DNA of 64,000 bases, taken from the NCBI GenBank assembly GCA_016699835.1, contig CP064987.1, positions 124,001-188,000 on the forward strand, given 5' to 3'. The notes under the pieces were generated by a model, which was not told the DNA's origin, ran no database searches, and saw nothing but the letters and a program-made list of their open reading frames with translations. This DNA comes from Phycisphaerales bacterium. Its GTDB lineage: Bacteria > Planctomycetota > Phycisphaerae > Phycisphaerales > UBA1924. Positions 52,227 through 60,412 of the stretch are shown one piece after another. Position 1 is the first letter of the stretch. Every line of letters starts with the position of its first letter. The translations under genes were made by a program, and so were the position numbers.

Positions 52227-52412
52227 TTACCAACTGGACTTGCGCATCCCGGGGATCTTGCCCTCCAGGGCGAGTTTGCGGAGCATGATGCGGCTGATGC
52301 GGAACTTGCGGTAGACGCCCCGGGCGCGGCCCGTGAGTTCGCAGCGGCGAACGATTCGCGAGCTGAACTTCGGCGTGCGCCGGGACTTTGCCATTTGTGC
52401 CTTGGTGGCCAT
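52227..52412 (-). CDS. rpsN: Ribosomal protein S14, short form without zinc ligands
   Basis: 61 residues, the length of the zinc-type S14, and the end GKIPGMRKSSW fits. The zinc-type ligands are mostly lost: the first knuckle reads CELTG instead of CxxCG and the second SRIM instead of CRIC. So it keeps the short form but should not bind zinc. Confidence 0.93.
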   Translation of the reverse strand: MATKAQMAKSRRTPKFSSRIVRRCELTGRARGVYRKFRISRIMLRKLALEGKIPGMRKSSW

Positions 52413-52468
52413 CTCGTGTCTCCAGCCGGGCTGCACCCGGCGATCGTTCGTGGAATCTGGAATCCTGA

Positions 52469-53224
52469 TTACCGGGTGCGGGCTTCCTCGGGCTTGGCGA
52501 AGGGCATGCCCAACTGCTCGAGGACGAAGCGGCTGAGTTCGGGCTTGGAGTTGCTGAAGACAAAGTTGATGTGCATGCCGTGCGTGAACGTCACGTCGGC
52601 CATGTTGATCTCGGGGAAGACGCCCTGCTCGGTCAGGCCGAAGGAGTAGTTCCCCTGCGCGTCGAACGCCTTGGTCGGCAGGCCGCGAAAGTCCTTGATA
52701 CGCGGGGCGGCGAGGTTGATCATGCGGTCGAGGAAGTTCCACATGCGCTCGCGACGCATCGTGACCATCACCGACGCCTCGAACCCGGCGCGGAGTTTGA
52801 AGTTCGACACGCTCTTGCGGGCCTTCACCACCACGGGCTTCTGCCCGGAGATCGTCGTGATCGTGTCCACGATCGTCTGGCGCACGTGGGGCGGGATCTT
52901 GCTCCCCTCGAGGTGGCGACCCATGTTCACGTTGATGACGATCTTGTCGAGGCGCGGCTGCGACATCGGGTTCTTCAGGCCCTTCTCGCTCGCGAGTTTG
53001 GCTCGGACCTGATCGTCGTACATCTTCTTGAGGCGCGGCGCCTCGGTGGCCGGTGCTTCGGCGGCGGCCATCGCCTCGGCGGAGACGTGCTTGCCGGAGT
53101 GGCGCTTGGGCGCGGGGGCGCCCTTCTTGCCTTTGCCCTCGGGGCCCTTGCCCTTGGAGCCGCCCTCGGGCTTGCCTTCGGGCTTTGCTTCGTTCTGGGG
53201 CTTGTTATCAGTGTCCTTCGCCAT
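52469..53224 (-). CDS. rplE: Ribosomal protein L5 with long N-terminal extension
   Basis: 251 residues. The normal L5 starts near residue 62 (APRLKKMYDDQVRAKLASEKG) and continues with QPRLDKIVINVNMG, RAGFEASVMVTMRRERMWNFLDRMINLAAPRIKDFRG. The first 60 residues are Lys/Gly/Pro/Ala-rich and low in complexity, absent from usual L5. Confidence 0.95.
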   Translation of the reverse strand: MAKDTDNKPQNEAKPEGKPEGGSKGKGPEGKGKKGAPAPKRHSGKHVSAEAMAAAEAPATEAPRLKKMYDDQVRAKLASEKGLKNPMSQPRLDKIVINVNMGRHLEGSKIPPHVRQTIVDTITTISGQKPVVVKARKSVSNFKLRAGFEASVMVTMRRERMWNFLDRMINLAAPRIKDFRGLPTKAFDAQGNYSFGLTEQGVFPEINMADVTFTHGMHINFVFSNSKPELSRFVLEQLGMPFAKPEEARTR

Positions 53225-53293
53225 GGTCGTCTCGATTCGTTTCGTGTCAGTCGAGCCAGAGGCACTCGATCAGGTCTTGATTCCAATTCCGGA

Positions 53294-53626
53294 TTACTTG
53301 CGGGCCCCTCGCACCGTGCCCAGTTCCTTGCCGCCGCGGACCGCCACGCGGACCTTGGAGCCGTCCGATTTGGTGACAAAGCGCACGCGGGAGGGTTTGC
53401 CGTCGACCACCGGGGCGACCTTGCTCAGGGGCAGGGGCGCTTCCTTGGTGATGACCGAGCCTTGCGGGTTGATGCGGCTCGGACGCATGTGTCTCGTGCG
53501 GAGGTTCACGCCCTTGACCACCACGGCGTCCTGCTTGGTGAGAACGCGGAGCACCTCGCCGATGGCGCCCTTGTTGTCGCCGCTGCGGATGATGACGGTG
53601 TCGCCTTTTCGTACGTGCCGTGGCAT
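53294..53626 (-). CDS. rplX: Ribosomal protein L24
   Basis: 110 residues. The KOW motif VRKGDTVIIRSGDNKGAIGEVLRVLTKQDAVVVKGVN and PLPLSKVAPVVDGKPSRVRFVTKSDGSKVRVAVR fit L24. Confidence 0.96.
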   Translation of the reverse strand: MPRHVRKGDTVIIRSGDNKGAIGEVLRVLTKQDAVVVKGVNLRTRHMRPSRINPQGSVITKEAPLPLSKVAPVVDGKPSRVRFVTKSDGSKVRVAVRGGKELGTVRGARK

Positions 53627-53702
53627 GCCTTGATTCCTGATGCCCGAGTCCCGGGCCGTTTCATGTCCTGTGTGTGCCTGGTGGGGAGTGCTTGTAGTTT
53701 CT

Positions 53703-54089
53703 TCAGACGACCTCGGAGGCGAGCGAGACGATCTTCATGTAGTTCTTCTCGCGGAGTTCACGAGCGACGGGCCCGAAGATGCGCGTGCCCTTCGGATTGC
53801 CATCGTCCTGGATCAGGACGACCGCGTTGCTGTCGAACTTGACGTACGACCCGTCGGCGCGGCGGGTGGGCTTGGTGGTGCGGACGACGACGGCCTTGGA
53901 CTTGTCGCCCGGCTTCACGTCGGCGCCCGGGAGGGCCTTCTTGATGGAGACGAAGACGCGGTCGCCCACGCCGGCCGTCCGACGGGTGAACTTCCCCGTC
54001 GCCGTCGACCCCCCGTACACGCGGATCACATAAGCGATCTTGGCGCCGGAGTTGTCCGCGACTTCGCACCTAGTTTCTTGCTGGAGCAT
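53703..54089 (-). CDS. rplN: Ribosomal protein L14
   Basis: 128 residues. MLQQETRCEVADNSGAKIAYVIRV and GTRIFGPVARELREKNYMKIVSLASEVV are diagnostic. A short insertion relative to the 122-residue form lies near RADGSYV. Confidence 0.97.
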   Translation of the reverse strand: MLQQETRCEVADNSGAKIAYVIRVYGGSTATGKFTRRTAGVGDRVFVSIKKALPGADVKPGDKSKAVVVRTTKPTRRADGSYVKFDSNAVVLIQDDGNPKGTRIFGPVARELREKNYMKIVSLASEVV

Positions 54090-54188
54090 GGCTCTTCCTT
54101 ACGGTCTCGTTCGTGTCGTCTGTCGGCCCTGGCGACTGTCCGCGTTGGCCGTGGTGCGTTGGTCCTGATTCCTCTTCGCGTGTGATAC

Positions 54189-54518
54189 CTATTGAACTTC
54201 CCGGGCGCTGGCCAGAGCCTGGTGCTGGGCGGAACGCTTCTCCACGATCTTCGAGAGGCGCCACGTCTTGGTCTTGCTGACGGGGCGGCACTGCACCACC
54301 TCGACGATGTCGCCCGCGCGGGACTCGTTCTTCTCGTCGTGGACCTGGAGGATGGTCCGCCGGCGAACGAACTTGCCATACTTGGGGTGCGGGGCGAAGA
54401 AACTCACGACGACGCGGCGGGTCTTCGCACGCTTGTCGGACTCCACAACGCCCACGCGAGCGCCCTTGGCGGATTCGCTGGTGGTCTTCTCGGCGGTGCT
54501 GGCGGTCTTTGCTGGCAT
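54189..54518 (-). CDS. rpsQ: Ribosomal protein S17
   Basis: 109 residues against about 84 in E. coli. The first 25 residues are extra (AKTASTAEKTTSESAKG). Core: VGVVESDKRAKTRRVVVSFFAPHPKYGKFVRRRT and DIVEVVQCRPVSKTKTWRLSKIVEK. Confidence 0.94.
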   Translation of the reverse strand: MPAKTASTAEKTTSESAKGARVGVVESDKRAKTRRVVVSFFAPHPKYGKFVRRRTILQVHDEKNESRAGDIVEVVQCRPVSKTKTWRLSKIVEKRSAQHQALASAREVQ

Positions 54519-54582
54519 CTTTCTGTCCTACCCCACTTCTGGAAACGTGTTCTGGAAACGTGGGCGAGTGTTACTGTGCGTG

Positions 54583-54777
54583 TTAGGCCTTGCGGCTCCG
54601 GGAGGTCTGCTCGGTGAGCAGGCGGGCGATGTCCTTGCGGACCTTGCCGAACTGGGAGGTGTCGGCGACCTTGTCGGTGACCTGCTGGACGCGGAGGTCG
54701 TACAACTTCATGCGCAAACGCGCCAGCTCCACGCCGATCTCGTCATCCCGCATCTTCTTGACTTCCGCACCGTTCAT
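54583..54777 (-). CDS. rpmC: Ribosomal protein L29
   Basis: 64 residues. MRDDEIGVELARLRMKLYDLRVQQVTDKVADTSQFGKVRKDIARLLTE is a typical L29 two-helix pattern, in the usual position between rplP and rpsQ. Confidence 0.95.
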   Translation of the reverse strand: MNGAEVKKMRDDEIGVELARLRMKLYDLRVQQVTDKVADTSQFGKVRKDIARLLTEQTSRSRKA

Positions 54778-54822
54778 CGAAATACCTCGTGGTTTGCTGT
54801 GTGGCCTTCGGGTTGATTCCAG

Positions 54823-55242
54823 TTAGACTCGGACGCGGCGTCCTACGAAACGGGTGCGGACGGGCATCTTCTGGGCGACGCGGGCCAGGGCCTGCTTCGC
54901 CGTATCCTCGCTGACGCCCGCCATCTCGAAGAGCATCGTGCCCGGGCGCACGCGGGCCGCCCAGTAGTCCACGTCGGCCTTGCCCGTGCCCATTCGGGTT
55001 TCCAGGGGCTTCTTCGAGATCGGCTTGTCCGGGAAGACGCGGATGAACAACTTGCCCTCGCGCTTCACGAAGTGCATCGCGGCGATACGCCCCGCCTCGA
55101 TCACCGTCCCCTTGAGCCAGCACCCCTCGAGCGCCTGAAGGCCATAGTCTCCATAGGCGACGTAGTTGCCCTTGGTGGCCTTGCGATCGCGGACGCGACG
55201 CATCTCCTTGCGGTACTTGACTCGTTTTGGCATCAAAGCCAT
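54823..55242 (-). CDS. rplP: Ribosomal protein L16
   Basis: 139 residues. MALMPKRVKYRKEMRRVRDRKATKG, EAGRIAAMHFVKREGKLFIRVFPDKPISKKPLETRMG and the C-terminal RTRFVGRRVRV fit. Confidence 0.97.
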   Translation of the reverse strand: MALMPKRVKYRKEMRRVRDRKATKGNYVAYGDYGLQALEGCWLKGTVIEAGRIAAMHFVKREGKLFIRVFPDKPISKKPLETRMGTGKADVDYWAARVRPGTMLFEMAGVSEDTAKQALARVAQKMPVRTRFVGRRVRV

Positions 55243-55271
55243 CTGTCAATCTCCTGAGTCTGCGTTTCGAC

Positions 55272-55973
55272 TTAGCGACGACCTCGGGCCCGGGCGCGAC
55301 CACCGGCGGCGGTCGATGTGTTTTCGTCCTCGGCGGAGGTATAGAGACCCTTGTAGATCCAGGCCTTGCATCCGATGATCCCGTACGCCGTCCGGGCCTC
55401 GGCAAAGCCGTACTCAATCTGAGCCTGCAGCGTGCTCAACGGGAGCGCGCCCAGACGAACATCCATCGTGCGGCTCATCTCGGCCCCGCCGAGACGACCC
55501 GAGATCTGGATCTTTACGCCCTTGGCGCCCGCGGCCATCGCGCCCTCGGCCCGCATCTTCACGACGCGGCGGAACGCGGCCCGCTTCGACAACTGCTCGC
55601 ACACCGCCTCGGCGACCAGCTGCGCATCGACGTCGGCGTTCTTGATCTCGATGATCGAGATCGCGACCTTCCGACCTGTCATGTACTGCAGTTCCTCGGT
55701 CATACGCTCGACCTCGGCGCCCTTGGGACCGATTACCAGACCCGGGCGGGCCGTCTTCACGATAACCTTCAGTTCCTCGCGCGTGCGCTCGATGTGGATG
55801 TCGCTCACCGCGGCGTTGGGTGGGCGGCGGTTGAGGCGCTTGTCGAGGTACTTGCGGATCTTCTCGTCCTCGACGAGCAACTCGCCATAGAGCGCCTTCG
55901 GGGCGTACCAGCGGCTGCGGTGCGCCTCGGTGATGCCGAGCCTGAGTCCGAATGGGTGGGTCTTCTGTCCCAT
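55272..55973 (-). CDS. rpsC: Ribosomal protein S3
   Basis: 233 residues. MGQKTHPFGLRLGITEAHRSRWYA, KH-domain VIGPKGAEVERMTEELQ and the C-terminal GRLGGAEMSRTMDVRLGALPLSTLQAQIEYGFAEARTAYG are all present. Ends with a short Ala/Arg tail. Confidence 0.97.
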   Translation of the reverse strand: MGQKTHPFGLRLGITEAHRSRWYAPKALYGELLVEDEKIRKYLDKRLNRRPPNAAVSDIHIERTREELKVIVKTARPGLVIGPKGAEVERMTEELQYMTGRKVAISIIEIKNADVDAQLVAEAVCEQLSKRAAFRRVVKMRAEGAMAAGAKGVKIQISGRLGGAEMSRTMDVRLGALPLSTLQAQIEYGFAEARTAYGIIGCKAWIYKGLYTSAEDENTSTAAGGRARARGRR

Positions 55974-55987
55974 GGTGTCCTGGTTCC

Positions 55988-56551
55988 TTAGCGCCGGGCG
56001 CCCTTGAGGGGTTTCTCTTCGACGCCGATGGTGATGTGGCTCAGCGGCTTGATGATCGGGTGGGCGCGACCGCGGTCCTTGGGGTGGAACCGCTTGATCC
56101 GCGGCGCCTCATCGACACGGCTCTCGGCCACGAACAGACGTGTGACGTCGGCCTCGGCCAGTTCCGCATCCGCGATCGCCGCGTTCAACGCCTTCTTGAT
56201 GTTCACCGCCGCACGCTTGGTGGTGAACGAGAGCATGTTCAACGCCTGGTCCACGGGCTTGCCACGGACGAGGTCGGCCACGAGGCGCGCCTTGCGTGGG
56301 CTGCCGCGGTGGTGACGAACCTGGCTGGTGAACCGCACGATGTCCTTCGCCTCGACGCCGAGCGCGCCCGCGAGGCGACGTACGTGGTCGGCCTTGGCGC
56401 GAGGGTGATCGCGGCCGGCCAGCCAGTTCGCCAGCGCCGACAGGGCGCGATCGGGCTTGAGCGACGGCGAGACGATGGCTCCCGCGAGTTGCTCGAGGGT
56501 GACGTTGGCCGCCGCCATCGCCTTGCTCAGTTTGTCCGCTTGGATCTTCAC
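55988..56551 (-). CDS. rplV: Ribosomal protein L22 with an N-terminal XRE-like extension
   Basis: 187 residues against about 110. Residues from about 76 are L22 (QVRHHRGSPRKARLVADLVRGKPVDQALNML and PRIKRFHPKDRGRAHPIIKPLSHITIGVEEK). The first 72 residues read like an XRE-type helix-turn-helix: TLEQLAGAI, then RALSALANWLAGRDHP and VRRLAGALGVEAKDIVRF. L22 normally has no such domain. It could bind nucleic acid, for example for autoregulation. ATG 56551 is in frame with both parts and there is no stop between them. Confidence 0.93.
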   Translation of the reverse strand: MKIQADKLSKAMAAANVTLEQLAGAIVSPSLKPDRALSALANWLAGRDHPRAKADHVRRLAGALGVEAKDIVRFTSQVRHHRGSPRKARLVADLVRGKPVDQALNMLSFTTKRAAVNIKKALNAAIADAELAEADVTRLFVAESRVDEAPRIKRFHPKDRGRAHPIIKPLSHITIGVEEKPLKGARR

Positions 56552-56584
56552 GTTCGAAACTCCTGGGCGTTCGCGCCCGTGGGA

Positions 56585-56875
56585 CTACTTCTTCTCGCCG
56601 CCCGCGATGCCTTCCTTCTTGTTGGTGTGCCCGCGGAAGGTGCGGGTCAGGCTGAACTCGCCGAGTTTGTGCCCCACCATGTCCTCGGTCACGAACACGT
56701 CGTTGAAGACGCGCCCGTTGTGGACCTTGAACGTGTGCCCGACGAACTCGGGAACGATGGTGCACGCGCGGGCCCACGTCTTGATGGGCTCCTTGCGACG
56801 CGACGAGTTCAACTTCTCCACCTTGCGGTAGAGGCTCTCGACGACGTACGGACCTTTCTTGAGGCTGCGGCTCAT
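56585..56875 (-). CDS. rpsS: Ribosomal protein S19
   Basis: 96 residues. MSRSLKKGPYVVESLYRKVEKLN, TWARACTIVPEFVGHTFKVHNGRVFNDVFVTEDMVGHKLGEFSLTRTFRGH are unmistakable. Confidence 0.97.
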   Translation of the reverse strand: MSRSLKKGPYVVESLYRKVEKLNSSRRKEPIKTWARACTIVPEFVGHTFKVHNGRVFNDVFVTEDMVGHKLGEFSLTRTFRGHTNKKEGIAGGEKK

Positions 56876-56893
56876 GGTGTCTTCCTAGGTCCT

Positions 56894-57751
56894 TTACTTC
56901 TTCACGCCGTAGCGCGACGTGCTGCGGCGACGGATGATGAGTTTCTCGCTGGGCTTCTTCCGATTACGCGTGTTGCCGCCTTTGGCCAGCACGCCCGTCG
57001 GCCCGCACGGCGGACGGTTGCCCTTGGAACGACCAGAGCCACCGCCCAACGGGTGGGCATGGTGGCTCTTGGCGACACCGCGGGTTTTGGGACGGATGCC
57101 GAGCAGGCGGGAGATGCCGGCTTTGCCGAGGCGACGCAGGCGGTGGTCGGGATTGCCGACCTGGCCCACGGTGGCGCGGCAGTTGATCGGCACACGACGC
57201 GTCTCGCCGCTGGGCAGCACGAGCGTCGCGTAATCGCCTTCCTTGTTCGTCAGGCGGCAATAAGTCCCGGCGCTTCGGCACATCGTCGCGCCCTTCCCCG
57301 GGATCAACTCGACGCAGTGCACGTCGAGGCCCGTGGGGATGTGGCGGAGTTGCATGCAGTTGCCGACCTGCGGCTCGATCGGGGCGTCGCTCGAGCACAA
57401 GATGGTCATGCCGTCCTTGATGCCTGCGGGAGCGATGATGTAGCGCTTCTCGCCGTCGGTGTACTGGACGAGCGCCAGGTGGGCCGAGCGGTTGGGGTCA
57501 TACTCGACGCCGATGACCTTGCCCTCGATGCCGTCACGATCCTTGCGCTTGAAATCGACGAGGCGGTACATGCGCTTCACGCCGCCGCCGATGCCGCGAG
57601 CCGTGATCTTGCCGCTGTGGTTGCGACCGCCGGTCTTGGGAAGCGGCGCGAGAAGGGCCTTCTCCGGGCGCTTCTTGGTCACCTCGGCGTGCATGTTGAC
57701 GGACGCGAAACGGCGTCCGGCAGAGGTCTTCTTGTACACACGAATCGGCAT
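56894..57751 (-). CDS. rplB: Ribosomal protein L2
   Basis: 285 residues. KTGGRNHSGKITARGIGGG, the peptidyl-transferase-near His region AMNPHPLGG-like as MPTRWAVAL-free KSHHAHPLGGGSGRSKGNRP, and the C-terminal TRNRKKPSEKLIIRRR fit. The conserved His of HAHPLGGG is present. Confidence 0.97.
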   Translation of the reverse strand: MPIRVYKKTSAGRRFASVNMHAEVTKKRPEKALLAPLPKTGGRNHSGKITARGIGGGVKRMYRLVDFKRKDRDGIEGKVIGVEYDPNRSAHLALVQYTDGEKRYIIAPAGIKDGMTILCSSDAPIEPQVGNCMQLRHIPTGLDVHCVELIPGKGATMCRSAGTYCRLTNKEGDYATLVLPSGETRRVPINCRATVGQVGNPDHRLRRLGKAGISRLLGIRPKTRGVAKSHHAHPLGGGSGRSKGNRPPCGPTGVLAKGGNTRNRKKPSEKLIIRRRSTSRYGVKK

Positions 57752-57786
57752 GGCTCAGTTCCCTTGGAGGGGCCTTGGTTCGTTCC

Positions 57787-58077
57787 TTAGAACAGCGAGA
57801 TGGAGTCGTCGGGGTGCAGGCGGACGGTGGCCTTCTTCGAGACAGGCTCGGTCACCATCCCGTACTTCAGCCGACGCTCCTTGCCCTTGCGGACCTGCGT
57901 GCTCACGTCGATGACACGCACCTTGTAGATGGACTGGACCGCGTCCTTGATCTCGGTCTTGGTCGCGCGGCTGTCCACGAGGAAGGCGTAGCGCTTCTGC
58001 TCGTTCATGCCGTACGTCGACTTCTCCGTGAGGAGCGGCTGCTTGATGATCTGGGTGGATTCGATGTTCGCGGGCAT
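57787..58077 (-). CDS. rplW: Ribosomal protein L23
   Basis: 96 residues. IIKQPLLTEKSTYGMNEQKRYAFLVDSRATKTEIKDAVQSIYKVRVIDVST is the exit-tunnel protein L23. Confidence 0.96.
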   Translation of the reverse strand: MPANIESTQIIKQPLLTEKSTYGMNEQKRYAFLVDSRATKTEIKDAVQSIYKVRVIDVSTQVRKGKERRLKYGMVTEPVSKKATVRLHPDDSISLF

Positions 58078-58104
58078 CGTGGTGCTCCTTGTCGCAAAGG
58101 CGGG

Positions 58105-58815
58105 TTAGGCCTTGGCCTCCGACTTGCGCCCGCTCTTGCCGCGGCCGAGCGGCTCGATCTTGGCGTCCTTGGTCGTCTGCGACGACGGGCCCTTCAGCCA
58201 CGCCTCGAGGTCGGCCTTCTGGATCACCAGGTACCGGTGATTCAGCATGTTGAAGCAGTTGATCTGATCGGCGCGGCAGAGCGTGACCGCCTCGCAGTTG
58301 CGACCGCTCTTGCGAGCATTCGCCGACGCGCCCGCGTCCATGGGAAGCGCAACCAGCGCTGTCTTGTCGACCTTGACCGCCTCGAGGAACTGCTCGAAGG
58401 CCTTGGTCTTGGGCTCCTTGAACGCGATCGTGTCGATCACGCGGACCTCGTTGTCGATGAGCTTTGCGAGCAGGGCGTTGCGGTTGGCCTTGCGCCGCAT
58501 CTTCTTGGGCATGTCCAGGCGGAAATCCTCGCGGGTCCGCTTCTTGGAGTGCCCGTGCCCGCCGCCCTTGAAGAGGTTGGCCTTCTTGTCGCCGTGGCGG
58601 GCGTTGCCCGTCCCCTTCTGCTTGTAGATCTTGCGGGTCGAACCCTCGACCGCCTCGCGGTTCTTGGTGCGTGCCGAGCCCTGGCGCGTGTTCGCGTGGT
58701 AGCGGACATACGCCTGCTTGATGAGCGCGGGATTCACCTCGCCGCCGAGGGAATCCTCGCTGATCTTGAGTTTGGCAACCTCGTTGCCCTGCATGTTGTA
58801 GACGATGACATCCAT
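58105..58815 (-). CDS. rplD: Ribosomal protein L4
   Basis: 236 residues. VRYHANTRQGSARTKNREAVEGSTRKIYKQKGTGNARHGDKKANLFKGGGHGHSKK is the tunnel loop. In E. coli L4 represses the S10 operon; here the gene is preceded by a structured 426-base spacer instead of being close to rplC. GAGGTG precedes ATG 58815. Confidence 0.96.
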   Translation of the reverse strand: MDVIVYNMQGNEVAKLKISEDSLGGEVNPALIKQAYVRYHANTRQGSARTKNREAVEGSTRKIYKQKGTGNARHGDKKANLFKGGGHGHSKKRTREDFRLDMPKKMRRKANRNALLAKLIDNEVRVIDTIAFKEPKTKAFEQFLEAVKVDKTALVALPMDAGASANARKSGRNCEAVTLCRADQINCFNMLNHRYLVIQKADLEAWLKGPSSQTTKDAKIEPLGRGKSGRKSEAKA

Positions 58816-59241
58816 TTGTCACACCTCGTCACGACGCCTGGCCCAGCGCGAGTGGGCCATGCTGCCCGCTCGCGTGAGCGACTTGCTGCCTATCCGTCTC
58901 GCCTCCAGTCCCGAGCGGTTGTCTCGGGGGCGTCGAACGCTTCGACGCGGGGCGGATCGGAATCGACTCGGCCGTCTCGAATCACCAGACTCCTCGCGGA
59001 GTTGTGCTTCTGGTGATTCAACCGTTTGTTGCCGTCCGGTGGTTTCGGGAGCAACCCCCGACCTTCCGGACCCGCCGGCCAGGATTCTGGCCCAACCGGC
59101 AGTCGACAACGCCTTCAAACTTCCCGTCTTTACTCACACTGAACAAAGACGGGTCAGGAGGATAGCCGCCTCCCGAGCGGTTTCCAGTCTTCGGCCACGC
59201 CAAGGCCGATCGAAATCGGCCTCGGGCCGAAATCAGTTCGT
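58816..59241 (-). promoter_or_regulatory. Structured spacer between rplC and rplD
   Basis: No gene is seen in these 426 bases. Five perfect hairpins fall in it: 58979-59019 (outer stem GAATCACCAG/CTGGTGATTC around an inner ACTCC/GGAGT stem), 59034-59071 (GTCCGG/CCGGAC with inner TCGGG/CCCGA), 59077-59092 (GGCCAG/CTGGCC with a four-base loop), 59123-59153 (CCCGTCTTT/AAAGACGGG) and 59204-59221 (GGCCGAT/ATCGGCC, whose minus-strand loop is UUCG). The density suggests a structured RNA in the rplC-rplD transcript. A protein function is unlikely, as frames in it are short and unlike any family. Confidence 0.6.
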
Positions 59242-59931
59242 TCAGGCCCCCGCCGCGGCGACTTTGGCAGCCTTGCTCCGATACAGACGAACGGCCGGAC
59301 GGATCTCCAGCAGCCCGTCATTTGCTCCCGGAACCGGACCTTTCACGAGGAGGAGGCCGTTCTCCTTGTCAATCCGGACGACATCGAGCGAACGAACGGT
59401 GACCCGCTCGGCCCCCATGTGCCCGGACATTTTCTTGCCCTTCTTCAGACCGCCGCCGAAACCACGGTTCGAGCAGAGCGAGCCGATCGACCCGGGCGCA
59501 CGGTGCTTGCGTTCGGTGCCGTGCGTCGCGGTAAAACCCTTGAAGTTGTGGCGCTTCATCGTTCCGGCGAAGCCCTTGCCCTTGCTCGTGCCGGCCACGT
59601 CGACGTACATCGTTCCTTCGAGCTTGTCCACGCCCAGCGTCGAGCCGAGCGCGAACTCCGAGGCCTTGTCCGCCTCGATGCGGAACTCGCGGTGGAACCG
59701 CTGCGGGGCGGCGCCGGCCTTGTGGTCGTGCCCGATGAGCGGCATCGTGGACCGACGCGGCTTGACCTCGTCGAATCCGATCTGCACGGCGGAATAGCCG
59801 TCGTTCTCGGTGGTGCGGACCTGCGTCACGACGCACGGCCCGAGTTGAATGACCGTCACGGGGATCGACACGCCCTTGTCGCTATAGACGCGGGTCATGC
59901 CAACCTTCTTACCCAGAAGCAGGAGACTCAT
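59242..59931 (-). CDS. rplC: Ribosomal protein L3
   Basis: 229 residues. GKKVGMTRVYSDKGVSIPVTVIQLGPCVVTQV, KGFAGTMKRHNFKGFTATHGTERKHRAPGSIGS and KGKKMSGHMGAERVTVRSLDVVRIDKENGLLLVKGPVPG are diagnostic. AAGGAAGG upstream of ATG 59931. Confidence 0.97.
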   Translation of the reverse strand: MSLLLLGKKVGMTRVYSDKGVSIPVTVIQLGPCVVTQVRTTENDGYSAVQIGFDEVKPRRSTMPLIGHDHKAGAAPQRFHREFRIEADKASEFALGSTLGVDKLEGTMYVDVAGTSKGKGFAGTMKRHNFKGFTATHGTERKHRAPGSIGSLCSNRGFGGGLKKGKKMSGHMGAERVTVRSLDVVRIDKENGLLLVKGPVPGANDGLLEIRPAVRLYRSKAAKVAAAGA

Positions 59932-60001
59932 TGCAAACCTTCCTTGGGAATCCGGCGGATCGGCCGAAACTGGCCGCCCCTGATCGTCCCGTGCGAGAAT
60001 G

Positions 60002-60024
60002 AAAAAGGCCCGGAACGCCGGGCC
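60002..60024 (-). terminator. Terminator-like hairpin between rpsJ and rplC
   Basis: Stem GGCCCGG (60007-60013) and CCGGGCC (60018-60024) with an AACG loop; on the minus strand it is followed by TTTTTC. It stands in the 110-base spacer after rpsJ, upstream of the whole L3-to-L15 group. Confidence 0.82.
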
Positions 60025-60041
60025 ATTGAAAACTATCCGTA

Positions 60042-60350
60042 CTACGCCTTGATCTTCACGAACACGCCCGCGGGCACTACCAGGCGGTTGAGCGCCTCGA
60101 CCGTGCGCGCGTTGGGCTCGATGATGTCGATGATCCGCTTGTGCGTCCGGATCTCGAACTGCTCACGACTCTTCTTATCGATGAACGGCGAACGCAGCAC
60201 GGTGTACCGCTCCACGCGCGTCGGCAGCGGCACCGGGCCGGCCACCTTCGCGTTCGTGCGCTTCGCGTGCTCGACGATCTCCTTGGCGGATGCGTCCAAG
60301 GCGATGTGGTCGTAGGCCTCCATACGAATTCTGATCTTGCCGCCGGTCAT
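60042..60350 (-). CDS. rpsJ: Ribosomal protein S10
   Basis: 102 residues, first gene of the cluster. KIRIRMEAYDHIALDASAKEIVEHAKRTNAKVAGPVPLPTRVERYTVLRSPFIDKKSREQFEIRTHKRIIDI is typical. The normal start is ATG 60350; a longer frame to 60437 lies in the leader. rpsL, rpsG, fusA and tuf are not adjacent. Confidence 0.97.
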   Translation of the reverse strand: MTGGKIRIRMEAYDHIALDASAKEIVEHAKRTNAKVAGPVPLPTRVERYTVLRSPFIDKKSREQFEIRTHKRIIDIIEPNARTVEALNRLVVPAGVFVKIKA

Positions 60351-60412
60351 GAGTGTTGCGCCTGCCTTCGAGCGAGTCGTTCGAATATCACGAAATCCCG
60401 CGCCCGAGCCAC

